Translations under genes and position numbers: made by a program | The notes under the pieces: generated by a model | The model's database searches: none | Told to the model about the DNA's origin: nothing | The model's input: only the letters and a program-made list of their open reading frames with translations | Assembly (NCBI GenBank): GCA_905235525.1 | Contig: CAJOLW010000021.1 | Span: forward strand, 1-64,000 | DNA: 64,000 bases | Reading direction: 5' to 3' | Source: an uncultured Bacteroidaceae bacterium | GTDB lineage: Bacteria > Bacteroidota > Bacteroidia > Bacteroidales > Bacteroidaceae | Part shown: piece by piece, positions 10,124 through 19,183 of the stretch | How the letters are laid out: each line of letters opens with the position of its first letter | How positions within the stretch are numbered: position 1 is the first letter of the stretch

Positions 10124-10363
10124 TACATTTTTTTCTGAAAAGAATAGGTGGATTATCCTATTTCAATATGAAATTGATGCTGAAAAGACCATAATTGACG
10201 TAAAAAATGGGGGAGCGTGAACACTGCTTATTACATTTTTCATCCATTTAGTCGAGAGAAGGCAATACTATTGTTGAGTCTAAAAATGCAAATAAAGAAG
10301 TCGTGCGGTGGATAGATTTAGTTTTTTTTTGTTTTTTTGTGAATTTAATTTCCTAAAATGAGG

Positions 10364-10391
10364 TTGGGTAACATTTTATTTTGTATCTTTG
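10364..10391 (+). promoter_or_regulatory. Promoter of the secreted phosphatase gene
   Basis: TTG at 10364-10366 and TATCTTTG at 10384-10391, 17 nt apart, fit the Bacteroidetes -33/-7 pattern. Leader of about 75 nt before the start at 10472. Confidence 0.65.
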
Positions 10392-10471
10392 CTAACTGAA
10401 AACTAACAATACCTACCAATATCATTTTTTGAGACATTGTCTTTTATTATCAATTTTATTACTACTAAATC

Positions 10472-13400
10472 ATGAAACAAAAAATCAAATGGTTCATTAC
10501 CTCTTTGATGCTGGTAATGGTTTGCTTACAGGCGGCAGCACAGCCTGCTGGCAAGTTCTATTTGTACAACACCGCTAACAAGGTGTTTCTGAGCCGCTCG
10601 GCTACTGGTGCTAATGTGGATCAGTTCGGTATTCCTGTAGAAATTAAGGAAGGTGGTTCTGGTTGTTCATTGATGTTTCTCGACAATGGTCGCTATGTGG
10701 CACCAAACGGCACAACGGTCAAGGGTGATCAGTCAAGTGCCGTGTATGCAGCCATCGAAGCAGTAGAGGGTGGCTATAGCGTTTCGTTCACGGGAGGTAA
10801 CTTCCTCGGCGTTGAGAACGGTACGCTTGGCGTTAAGGCCAATTCTGAATCGACCAGTTTTAACACACTGTGGCAGTTGTTAACTCAGGCAGAACGCGAT
10901 GCTATCGTGGCTGATATGGGATTGGTACAGATTGAAGCAATTGCCAAGGCTGCAGACATCACACTTGCTGCTGATGGTGACAAGATGGCTCAGTTTAATG
11001 AGGCTTTGAAGGCGTTCTCATCAGAAGATGCTACAGACTATGTGACTAATCCTGAATTGGCAACGAGCCAAGACTCTTGGACTGTGAATGTGTTGGCTGG
11101 AAATGGCAACATCGCTTACAAGCCAGAATATCCAATGACGCTGTATCAAAACTCAGCAATGGAAATATCCCAGTCTGTGGAAGTGCCTAACGGAATATAC
11201 AAGGCGACCATCCAGAGCACGTATCGTTCATCTAAGCGTGAGCGTCTGGCAAGTCTGTCGGAGAATGACGGTATCAGCATCTGCAATGCGTATTTCGCAG
11301 CCAATGACAATCAGGCTCAGGCTGTGGAGTGGTCGAAAATTCGTACTTCCTCCACGCTGCCTTACTCTCGTGGTGACTTTGACAAGTTCACTACCAATCC
11401 TAAGTACACTACAACAGTTTGGGCATACGTGAATGATGGTAAACTGACATTGAAGTATGTCGTTCCTTCCATCAACAATACTACCGGTGACTATGACATC
11501 AACTGGTTCACTTTCGCTAACGTAACGTTGACTCGTTATTACAAGGCTTCAGAGGTGACGGATAGCCCATTCAATCTTTACGATGAAATTGCAGGCCAGT
11601 CCTCTGACCCAAGTTCGTATTATGCTGTTCAGCAATCCTTCCAAGAGCAATGGACTGCAGGTAACATGTCAGATGATGACGTGGCTAACGCAAAGGCTAC
11701 GTTGAAGGCTGAACTCTTCAAACTGATGAAGACGGTTCCTGCTATTTCTGGTCAATATGACATTACAAGTTTCGTCAACAATCCATCGTTCAACGGTATC
11801 AAGGGTTGGACAGCCCCCAGCAGTTATTTCAAGGCTGCAAGTAATATTGTAGAATGTTTCGGTATCAAGACTGCTGCTCGTATGTATCAGGTGATTAGTG
11901 ACATGCCAGCAGGCGACTATACTGTCAAGGTACAGGGTTTCTATCGTAATGGTGAATGGAAGCAGGCATTGGCCAACTACGAACGTGGTCTGGATGATGT
12001 TAAGGCTGGTATTTACGTGGATGACCAGACCAATACACAGCCATTGAAGAGCATCTTTGCAGATGGTTGCTATATGCTGGAAGGTAAGCATGATAAGTCT
12101 GCCGATGTATTTGCTGTCGTAAGCGGTAAGGGTTATCCTCACAGCCATTATATTGACGCAAACAACCGTTCTAATGCTATCAAGACTCCTGACATCGCTA
12201 AGCAAGCAATCGATCATGGTCACTACTGGAATGAAATGACAGCCACTCATGCAGAGGATGGCGACCTTACTATCGGTATCAGTTTAACTACAGGTTCTCC
12301 TGCTGATTCATGGATTGTCATCGATAACTTCCGTTTGTATTATGGTACTCCTGCTCCTGTTACTGTAGCAGAAGGAGATGCGCTTCCTCCAGCGGTGTTT
12401 GATGACACCCATGCTGCTGTTGTGCTGAAGAAACAGTTCAAGGCTGAAGAGTTGACTCCATTGGCAGTTCCATGTGACATCCCTGCTTCGAAGTTCAAGG
12501 CTGTCTATGCAATTGGTTCGCTTGATGAGGAAACGAAGACTGCTGTGCTTTGCCCAGTTGACCATGTTAGTGCAAATGTTCCATGCTACGTAGTGGCAAA
12601 TGAGAACATTGATGAAATCACTGTTGATGAGCCAACCTTGATTGCAGCAGCACAGCCCGATCAACTGCCTGTGATGTGGGATGGCGGACTTGTTTACCGT
12701 GTCCCTGGTACTTTTACTTGGAAGGCTGCCACAGTGTCAGAGAATGAGGTTGACGCATCATATTTCACTAAATTTGAATATGTTGATACAAAGAATCTTG
12801 ACTTTGTGGCTAACATCGAGAACTTCCGTGCTCGTCAGTATTTGGAGAACACCAACTATCCAGAGCCTGAATCAAAATCTGTGATTGGAAACTACTTTAA
12901 GCCTGCTCCTCCACGTCTTGATATTCCTCATAACATTGGCGTGCCAGTTCCTGCTGACAAGGTGAAGGATGCCGTTGTGAAGTTCGGTCTTGAAAGCGAC
13001 TTTAGTGATGCCCAGAGTCGTCAGGTTCTTGATGGCTCAGATATGGCTTATATGCCAAACCTCATTCCTGGCAACACCTATTACTTCAAGGTCGAGGCTG
13101 GCGAAGAAGTGCTGACTCAAGGTAAGTTCCTGGTTGAGGGACCCGTTCGTATGATTTACGCACCAAGTATCAACAACATCCGTGATCTTGGCGGTTGGAC
13201 TGTTCAGGATGGATATACGGTTCGTTACGGGCTTATCTATCGCGGAGGTGAGGCCAATGGTCTTCATCCATCAGTAGAAGAAGACCGCCAGACTCTCAAA
13301 GACCTTGGTGTATGTGCTGAAATAGACCTGCGCAAGGACAACAATTATGATAGCGGTAACGGTGAAGTGGGTAAGTCTGCATTCAAATTCGGAAGAAATG

Positions 13401-13987
13401 ACTACTTCTTCCAGGAAGGTGGCTACGACTGTAAAGTTGAACACTTGACAAACAGTGAATCAAAGGGACGATATAAGAGGTGGTTCCCATTCATCCTCAG
13501 ACATATCAGGGAGGGAAAGGCCGTGTACTACCACTGTGTATGGGGTGCTGACCGTACTGGACTTGTGTCTGTATTGCTTGAAGGTCTTCTTGGCCTCTCT
13601 CAGGAACAAATGAATAAGGAATATGAGTTGACATCACTCTCATTTTCAGGTCTTCGTCCGAAGGGTGGATATGAGGATGGCGACCACCAGAAACTTATTG
13701 AGAAAATAAAGACCTATGAAGGTGAGACTCTTCGTGACAAGTTTGACACCTATTGGACTAAGGAAGTGGGTATCAGCCAAGATGATATTGAAGAATTCCG
13801 CAGTATCATGCTCGACGGTTATACAATCGTGGACGACATTGAGGACATAAGTCTTCAGGATAATTCCGAAATCAAGGCTGTTTACAGTATCACAGGTGCA
13901 GAATTGCCTGTCGGTGCACTCAATCAGGCGGGCATCTACGTTGTGAAGTATAACAATGGTGCATCAAAGAAGATGGTGGTGAAATAA
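10472..13987 (+). CDS. Secreted tyrosine-phosphatase-family protein with T9SS sorting domain
   Basis: 1171 residues with a signal peptide (about 1-23, ending QAAAQ). The N-terminal three-quarters hold beta-rich domains I cannot name, including two carbohydrate-binding-like segments (around 190-350 and 425-610). From about residue 890 there is a Y_phosphatase3-type domain: NNIRDLGGW, LIYRGGE, then the P-loop HCVWGADRTG with catalytic Cys1022 and Arg1028 (C-X5-R). A short tail (AVYSITGAELP to KKMVVK) resembles a T9SS sorting domain. The likely role is extracellular hydrolysis of phosphoester on protein, lipid or inositol; the substrate is not known. It is divergent from a CotH kinase-like gene, which invites a functional pairing. 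It ends at a strong terminator. Confidence 0.83.
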   Translation: MKQKIKWFITSLMLVMVCLQAAAQPAGKFYLYNTANKVFLSRSATGANVDQFGIPVEIKEGGSGCSLMFLDNGRYVAPNGTTVKGDQSSAVYAAIEAVEGGYSVSFTGGNFLGVENGTLGVKANSESTSFNTLWQLLTQAERDAIVADMGLVQIEAIAKAADITLAADGDKMAQFNEALKAFSSEDATDYVTNPELATSQDSWTVNVLAGNGNIAYKPEYPMTLYQNSAMEISQSVEVPNGIYKATIQSTYRSSKRERLASLSENDGISICNAYFAANDNQAQAVEWSKIRTSSTLPYSRGDFDKFTTNPKYTTTVWAYVNDGKLTLKYVVPSINNTTGDYDINWFTFANVTLTRYYKASEVTDSPFNLYDEIAGQSSDPSSYYAVQQSFQEQWTAGNMSDDDVANAKATLKAELFKLMKTVPAISGQYDITSFVNNPSFNGIKGWTAPSSYFKAASNIVECFGIKTAARMYQVISDMPAGDYTVKVQGFYRNGEWKQALANYERGLDDVKAGIYVDDQTNTQPLKSIFADGCYMLEGKHDKSADVFAVVSGKGYPHSHYIDANNRSNAIKTPDIAKQAIDHGHYWNEMTATHAEDGDLTIGISLTTGSPADSWIVIDNFRLYYGTPAPVTVAEGDALPPAVFDDTHAAVVLKKQFKAEELTPLAVPCDIPASKFKAVYAIGSLDEETKTAVLCPVDHVSANVPCYVVANENIDEITVDEPTLIAAAQPDQLPVMWDGGLVYRVPGTFTWKAATVSENEVDASYFTKFEYVDTKNLDFVANIENFRARQYLENTNYPEPESKSVIGNYFKPAPPRLDIPHNIGVPVPADKVKDAVVKFGLESDFSDAQSRQVLDGSDMAYMPNLIPGNTYYFKVEAGEEVLTQGKFLVEGPVRMIYAPSINNIRDLGGWTVQDGYTVRYGLIYRGGEANGLHPSVEEDRQTLKDLGVCAEIDLRKDNNYDSGNGEVGKSAFKFGRNDYFFQEGGYDCKVEHLTNSESKGRYKRWFPFILRHIREGKAVYYHCVWGADRTGLVSVLLEGLLGLSQEQMNKEYELTSLSFSGLRPKGGYEDGDHQKLIEKIKTYEGETLRDKFDTYWTKEVGISQDDIEEFRSIMLDGYTIVDDIEDISLQDNSEIKAVYSITGAELPVGALNQAGIYVVKYNNGASKKMVVK

Positions 13988-14007
13988 CAGTCATTTACAT
14001 TCTTATT

Positions 14008-14161
14008 TAACGTCAGTTCGATGAATTTCAACAAAAATAATTTATGAAAAATTCGTGGTTAATTCATGATAATTTATGTCCAAATAAACACGAATGACCA
14101 TGAATTAACCACGAATTTTTCATGAATTTAATTATTTGTGGTTTTCGTCGAACTTACGTTA
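14008..14161. repeat. Long imperfect palindrome with 25-bp perfect core arms
   Basis: The arms 14044-14068 and 14099-14123 are exact reverse complements (25 nt, central spacer 30 nt). Similarity continues outward on both sides to about 14008 and 14161 with scattered mismatches (for example AGTTCGATGAA against TTCGTCGAACT). It codes for nothing. It could be an intergenic palindromic repeat family or a non-autonomous mobile remnant. Confidence 0.85.
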
Positions 14162-14186
14162 TTTAATAATTAAGGTGTAAAGCCCA

Positions 14187-14222
14187 AGCGGGCAAAGGTT
14201 GTTGCTACAACCTTTGCCCGCT
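14187..14222 (+). terminator. Strong terminator of the secreted phosphatase gene
   Basis: Perfect 16-bp stem (14187-14202 with 14207-14222), TGCT loop, followed by TTTTTG. GC-rich stem; classic Rho-independent form on the plus strand. Confidence 0.92.
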
Positions 14223-14257
14223 TTTTGTTTGTTCACCTTTTATACTGCATAAAAAAG

Positions 14258-14289
14258 GGCTACCCCTTTTCTCACGAAAAAGAATAGCC
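14258..14289 (-). terminator. Terminator of galE
   Basis: On the minus strand GGCTA pairs with TAGCC, and the stem continues through G-U and A-T pairs to 13 pairs. It is followed by CTTTTTTA. It is placed 70 nt beyond the galE stop. Confidence 0.75.
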
Positions 14290-14359
14290 ACAACACAAAC
14301 ACAAAATAAAACACGACAAACGATTCTGGTACACGACCAGAACGTTGTGGGATATATCT

Positions 14360-15394
14360 CTATTGTATTCCGTCAGCGCGAAGTTTCTCTTGCCATTTCC
14401 ATGCGGAACGCAGAATGTCGTCAAGAGGAGTGTCTGCACTCCAGCCAAGCACTTTGTTGGCTTTTTCGACATTACCCCAGATGGCTTCGATATCGCCTTC
14501 GCGACGGGGAGCGTATTCCCATAGGAGTTTTACACCTGTTGCTTTCTCAAAACCCTCTACGATTTCAAGTGTGGAATAGCCATGTCCAGTACCGATGTTG
14601 AATACTTCAACAGGATCAGTGTCTTGTTCGAGTACTCGTTGCATGGCTTTCACATGTGCTTTTGCCAGGTCAACCACATAAATGTAGTCGCGAATACATG
14701 TTTTGTCAGGTGTGTTGTAATCGTTTCCAAACACTTTTAACTGTTTGCGGATACCAATGGCAGTCTGAGTAACAAATGGAATCAAGTTCATGGGTACACC
14801 GTTTGGTAACTCGCCGATAAGTGCGGATGGATGTGCACCGATAGGATTGAAGTAGCGAAGAATGATAGATTTGATAGGAGCACCCGAATGAATGTAGTCC
14901 TGTATGATTTCTTCGTTAATCTGCTTCGTGTTTCCATAAGGAGACAGTGCCTTCTGGATAGGTGCCTGTTCCGTAACAGGAAGATTCTCTTTGGAAGGTT
15001 GTCCATACACCGTGCAGGATGAGGAGAAAATGATACCTTTACCGTTATACTTTGTCATCAACTCAAGCACGTTCATGAGCGAGTTGAGATTGTTGCGATA
15101 ATAGAGCAATGGTTTTTCTACAGATTCTCCCACCGCTTTTGATGCGGCAAAATGGATACAGCCTTTGATGGGATATTTCTTGAATACGGCTTCAGTTGCC
15201 GCAAAGTCATTCAAATCTACTTTTTCAAATGCAGGACGGATGCCTGTTATTTTTTCAATGCCATCAAGAACAGCGGCATTAGAGTTGGATAAATTATCGA
15301 TAATGACCACCTCATACCCTGCTTGTTGGAGTTCTACTGTCGTGTGTGAACCAATGAAACCTGTTCCACCAGTTACGAGAATTGTTTCTTTCAT
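14360..15394 (-). CDS. galE: UDP-glucose 4-epimerase
   Basis: Interconverts UDP-glucose and UDP-galactose with bound NAD. The 344-residue short-chain dehydrogenase fold shows the NAD-binding GGTGFIGS at 9-16, the catalytic SSSC at 124-127 and YGNTK (Tyr153, Lys157). Length matches GalE (about 340). It is a single-gene unit with its own promoter and terminator. A second, differently specialised epimerase lies at 50796-51854. Confidence 0.94.
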   Translation of the reverse strand: MKETILVTGGTGFIGSHTTVELQQAGYEVVIIDNLSNSNAAVLDGIEKITGIRPAFEKVDLNDFAATEAVFKKYPIKGCIHFAASKAVGESVEKPLLYYRNNLNSLMNVLELMTKYNGKGIIFSSSCTVYGQPSKENLPVTEQAPIQKALSPYGNTKQINEEIIQDYIHSGAPIKSIILRYFNPIGAHPSALIGELPNGVPMNLIPFVTQTAIGIRKQLKVFGNDYNTPDKTCIRDYIYVVDLAKAHVKAMQRVLEQDTDPVEVFNIGTGHGYSTLEIVEGFEKATGVKLLWEYAPRREGDIEAIWGNVEKANKVLGWSADTPLDDILRSAWKWQEKLRADGIQ

Positions 15395-15473
15395 GTATGT
15401 GCGATTTTGTAATTCGTGTTATTCATCAATGAATGACGAAGAGTGAATATACTTTGTTTCATGTTTGGTTTTG

Positions 15474-15481
15474 CAAATATA
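15474..15481 (-). promoter_or_regulatory. -7 element of galE
   Basis: TATATTTG on the minus strand, about 80 nt before the start; matches TAnnTTTG. The -33 box is not clear. Confidence 0.5.
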
Positions 15482-15564
15482 GAACAAAAAATCCATTCTT
15501 CGACATTCAATTTTCAAATATTTTTGGCGAATGCGCGCTTTACGTCATAAAACACCTCTTTTTC

Positions 15565-18500
15565 TTACCTTATGAAGAATTTGATATGGCATTCATCGCC
15601 ATCTTCGGTCGTTGCCTTGACAATATAGACACCTCTTGGAAGTTCCGCCGTGCTGAATGAAATCATGTGGCTTCCTCTATTGCTGAAGCGTGTCACCTGC
15701 ATCTTCATGCCTGACAAGTTGTAGATGTCGGCAAAGTTGATGGCAGCATCCTCGCTCTTGATGTTGACAGCCCCGTTCACGTATACGATGGTGATGCCTC
15801 CCTCCTTGGTGTAGGAGCGGATGTTGTCTGGAGTCGGATTCTCGGGTTTGATGTAAAGTTCGTCGTATGAGCCGATAGTGTTTGACTTGGCAATGGTTGG
15901 TACATTCATCACGTAGGTGTCATTGCCGCCGTCGGGATAACGTCCGAATGTCTGCGTGCCGAGATGTTCTCCGTAGGTCAGCACATCAGAATACTCTTTT
16001 GCTGTGATGACAATGTCGCCACCTTCCGCTGCCAACTTGAAGGATGTGTGGATGTCTGCACCTATGTTGTCGAGTTTGTCGCACCAGATGACCTTGTAGC
16101 CGTGTGCAGGGATGATGGTGTTGAGGTTTTCGTCATTGGTTGGCACCTGATACTTCTCTGGCTTCGTGATGTTGTCGGAGATGTACATGCCTTTGATGTC
16201 AATAGGCTCGTCGGTGGTGTTGTAAAGTTCAATCCAGTCATTCTTCTTGAAGTAGTCGTTGACATAGACAGAATTGGCAGCGCTGACCTCATTGATGCGG
16301 ACAGGTGTGATGCCCTCCGCAATCATCTCTTTTTCAGAAATCTTCTCAAATGCGGCAATGACTTTATGAGTACCCGTCGAAGGCAATGTGTATTCTGCAT
16401 TTTCTGAGGCAAAGCCTTCTCCATCAATTTGTTCAATCAATGAAAGGGAAGCGTCCCATAAGATATCACTCGAGGTCGAACTGTTATTGTGTACCTCTAC
16501 GGCTATCACATTTTCTCCCTTTTTGAAAAGAGACCCTTTGAGCGTCATTTGTCCAGTGTCGGGATTGTCATGAGCATAATCAGCGGCAAAAGTGTTGTAT
16601 GAGACGTTACCAGTAGGCATATTGTAACGTCCAGCCTCTATACCATTCACATATACTATTATGCCATCGTCGATTGTGTATTCAAGAATCAATTCGTCAC
16701 TCGACGATGGAGCGTTGTTTAGGTTGAACGACTTACGGAAATAGTATGTGGGCAGATATCCTTCCGTTTCTGTTAATAACCCCGTGTGCCATTTGTTATA
16801 GTCATAACCGATACGTGCAGCACCTTCTTTCCATTTTGTGTCGCTGTATGACGAAGCCGTCCAATTCTGCCCATCCAACGAGCCTTGGTCGTAGTATTTC
16901 CAATTCTCGCCAGTTGCAAACACGCTCGTCGTCTTGGTGGAACCTTCATTCTTCCATCCGACAAAACGGTAACCGGCTGGTGCGATGGCTTTCAGCGTTA
17001 CAGGTGCAAAGAGATAACCGTTAAACTCGTTGTAGGGCACTTCAATGTCGTTTAGCATTATCTTGGCATTGTTTTGGTCTGCGGAGAACTTCACAGACAG
17101 GCGTGTCACGTCTGACAGACGCATATCAGCCGTGTTCTTGAGATGGCTTGTCATCAACCTGTTGCGGGAACTGAAACCAGAAATGACATTATTGGCAGAC
17201 CCCCATGGGTTCACATACCCTCCCAGAGAGAGATAGTTTGCCATCTCATTGACAATGGTTTCCACCTTTGTAGGTTGGAACACCGAACCGCCCATAATGC
17301 AGAAGGTATCAATAAACTTCTTGCGGAAGTCTTCATTCTTGAGCATGTTTCTAAAGAGGGTGACGAAAGTGATGTCTGCATAAAACTTTTTTCCTTCAAT
17401 GCTCACACTTTTTGAATAGTCATAGCCATGAAGCGATGCACCAATGGGCAGTTCGTAATTCTTTTCTTTCCCGAAAAATGTGTTAAACGGTGTATCGGTG
17501 CTTAGTGCGCCATCAAGATCGAATAGGACAAAATGGAATTTTCCATCGTTTCTGTCGCGAAACCCCTTGGTGTTGTTTTGTGGCCAGTCCCAGTTGCCCG
17601 TATAGAGTTCCACTGCCATATAATTGATGTACTCGTCAATGTCAAGCAACTTCCCGATTTCCTCGTATGTTTCTTTATCTGCAGCATTCTCGCTCAGATT
17701 GATGAGTCGGAGATACGCCTCCTCCGTTCCCCGCATCTGTACATAGTTGGAATCAGGATTGATTTCAAATTGATCCATCTCATCGGTGTCAATGCCATAA
17801 TTGGATTCGGCAAAATCCTTGTTGTTTGGCTCACGCATGTTTAGTACCGCATATGGGCTGCCATTGATATATACGTGGACGGGTTGCCATTCTTGATAAT
17901 CAACATAGAGGCCGCTGCGGGCAACAATTTGCTGGATGGAGGGGTCTTTTATTCGCCCCGAGTTGTCGTTTCCTCCATTGCGGATTTGTAGCGTTTTGCT
18001 CTTTATATATGGTTTAGCATCAAACAAATGCACCTGAAAAAAATTGTTTGAATCGTACACCTTCTTTGCTTTGAGTTTGAAAGAGTGTGGGGTGCTTGAG
18101 CGCGTCCATCCTCCACACATTGAAAGGTCACACTCCTGAGAGATAAGACACTTGTTATCAGTAGTGATATAATCGAATGAGACAGGGCGGTCCCAATCCA
18201 TATTCCAGTTGCAAGAATTGGACTGACCATTTCCTGGACGTCCGTTACCGTTACCTCGTTCGAACACACCATAGTTTGAGGAGTAAAGATTAGCGGGGTC
18301 TGTTACGACAGAGATGATGGGGAAAGGTTCGTTTCCATTATTATATATATATGAACGCGTAACGACGGGAGATGGGAGAAATCCCTCTTTAAACAGACGG
18401 AATCGATAGCAGACACTTTTGTCTTCTGTTTCAAAAACTCCGGTTCTTGAAACCATACCGTTGGTGAGTGTCGGGGTGGTGCCGTCTGTCGTATATTTCA

Positions 18501-19143
18501 GCGTGTAACCTTGTCCTTTTGGAAAACTGACGGTAATAAGAAGAGGACTGGAGAAGAGTTGAGCATCTTGGTCAACGACAGGCGCTTCCAGTTGAATCTC
18601 TGCAAATCCGCCGTTGGTTTCATTTGAAGAACCAGGAGAGGGATTGCCCGTTATGCCCCATGTGTCACCACCGTCTGTCGTACGTGCGTAGGAAGTGCGG
18701 GAGATGGCTTGTGGATAGTCTTGCTGAGCCAAGATACGGGTACCGTCAGAAATGATGATGGTACCTCCGTCATAATCCAGTTTGTCATCAATCTGCCGAT
18801 AGGATTTTCTTTTCCATACTTCGTGATGGTCAAAATTGAGCAGTGCATATCCATGGGCAGGCAATACGTCATAATTGTTCATCAAGCGATGTTTCTTCAG
18901 GTCTTTCGGATTGTCGCTCACATAAAGTCCGCCGAGTGAGACACTTTCATCTGTAGGGTTGTAGAGTTCCACCCAACTGCCATAATTATAGGAAGGGTCA
19001 AGATATACATCCACATTGGCAGCCATGATCTCATTGATGATGATGTTCCCAGTGGAATAGTCTTTATTCTGTGCATGGCTGGTTGCCCAAACAAAGGCAA
19101 GTGCCATTATTGACATGATCCTTTTTGTCGTCGTGTGAATCAT
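15565..19143 (-). CDS. Second secreted CotH-kinase / lamin-tail-domain protein with T9SS sorting domain
   Basis: 1192 residues, paralogous along its length to the product of 6730-10026. Order: signal peptide (about 1-24, cut near SHAQ), lamin-tail domain (IINEIMAANVD), chitobiase/FN3-like domain (LKYTTDGTTPT), CotH kinase domain with LFDLDGAL as the Asp-x-Asp motif and NLREPNNKDFAE upstream. Next is an additional beta-sandwich of about 150 residues near 745-900 (WKYYDQGSLDGQNW start, absent from the paralogue), a second lamin-tail domain, and a T9SS C-terminal domain ending HIKFFIR. It starts 40 nt after the DUF4421 gene on the same strand. Enzymatic activity is inferred from the family only. 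Confidence 0.87.
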   Translation of the reverse strand: MIHTTTKRIMSIMALAFVWATSHAQNKDYSTGNIIINEIMAANVDVYLDPSYNYGSWVELYNPTDESVSLGGLYVSDNPKDLKKHRLMNNYDVLPAHGYALLNFDHHEVWKRKSYRQIDDKLDYDGGTIIISDGTRILAQQDYPQAISRTSYARTTDGGDTWGITGNPSPGSSNETNGGFAEIQLEAPVVDQDAQLFSSPLLITVSFPKGQGYTLKYTTDGTTPTLTNGMVSRTGVFETEDKSVCYRFRLFKEGFLPSPVVTRSYIYNNGNEPFPIISVVTDPANLYSSNYGVFERGNGNGRPGNGQSNSCNWNMDWDRPVSFDYITTDNKCLISQECDLSMCGGWTRSSTPHSFKLKAKKVYDSNNFFQVHLFDAKPYIKSKTLQIRNGGNDNSGRIKDPSIQQIVARSGLYVDYQEWQPVHVYINGSPYAVLNMREPNNKDFAESNYGIDTDEMDQFEINPDSNYVQMRGTEEAYLRLINLSENAADKETYEEIGKLLDIDEYINYMAVELYTGNWDWPQNNTKGFRDRNDGKFHFVLFDLDGALSTDTPFNTFFGKEKNYELPIGASLHGYDYSKSVSIEGKKFYADITFVTLFRNMLKNEDFRKKFIDTFCIMGGSVFQPTKVETIVNEMANYLSLGGYVNPWGSANNVISGFSSRNRLMTSHLKNTADMRLSDVTRLSVKFSADQNNAKIMLNDIEVPYNEFNGYLFAPVTLKAIAPAGYRFVGWKNEGSTKTTSVFATGENWKYYDQGSLDGQNWTASSYSDTKWKEGAARIGYDYNKWHTGLLTETEGYLPTYYFRKSFNLNNAPSSSDELILEYTIDDGIIVYVNGIEAGRYNMPTGNVSYNTFAADYAHDNPDTGQMTLKGSLFKKGENVIAVEVHNNSSTSSDILWDASLSLIEQIDGEGFASENAEYTLPSTGTHKVIAAFEKISEKEMIAEGITPVRINEVSAANSVYVNDYFKKNDWIELYNTTDEPIDIKGMYISDNITKPEKYQVPTNDENLNTIIPAHGYKVIWCDKLDNIGADIHTSFKLAAEGGDIVITAKEYSDVLTYGEHLGTQTFGRYPDGGNDTYVMNVPTIAKSNTIGSYDELYIKPENPTPDNIRSYTKEGGITIVYVNGAVNIKSEDAAINFADIYNLSGMKMQVTRFSNRGSHMISFSTAELPRGVYIVKATTEDGDECHIKFFIR

Positions 19144-19183
19144 TTTTTGTAGAGTGTCGTTATATGATAAAGGTATTTTATTC

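Larger units (their letters stand above)
10027..10471. other. Divergent regulatory gap between CotH protein and secreted phosphatase
   Basis: 445 nt without a gene, very A+T rich. It holds outward-facing promoters for both flanking genes (-7 boxes at 10116-10123 minus and 10384-10391 plus) and long 5' leaders on each side. I see no other coding or structured element. Confidence 0.7.
13988..14359. other. Convergent gap with a long palindrome and two terminators
   Basis: 372 nt between convergent genes. It contains a roughly 150-nt imperfect palindrome (14008-14161), the phosphatase terminator (14187-14222) and the galE terminator (14258-14289). No gene is visible. Confidence 0.8.
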
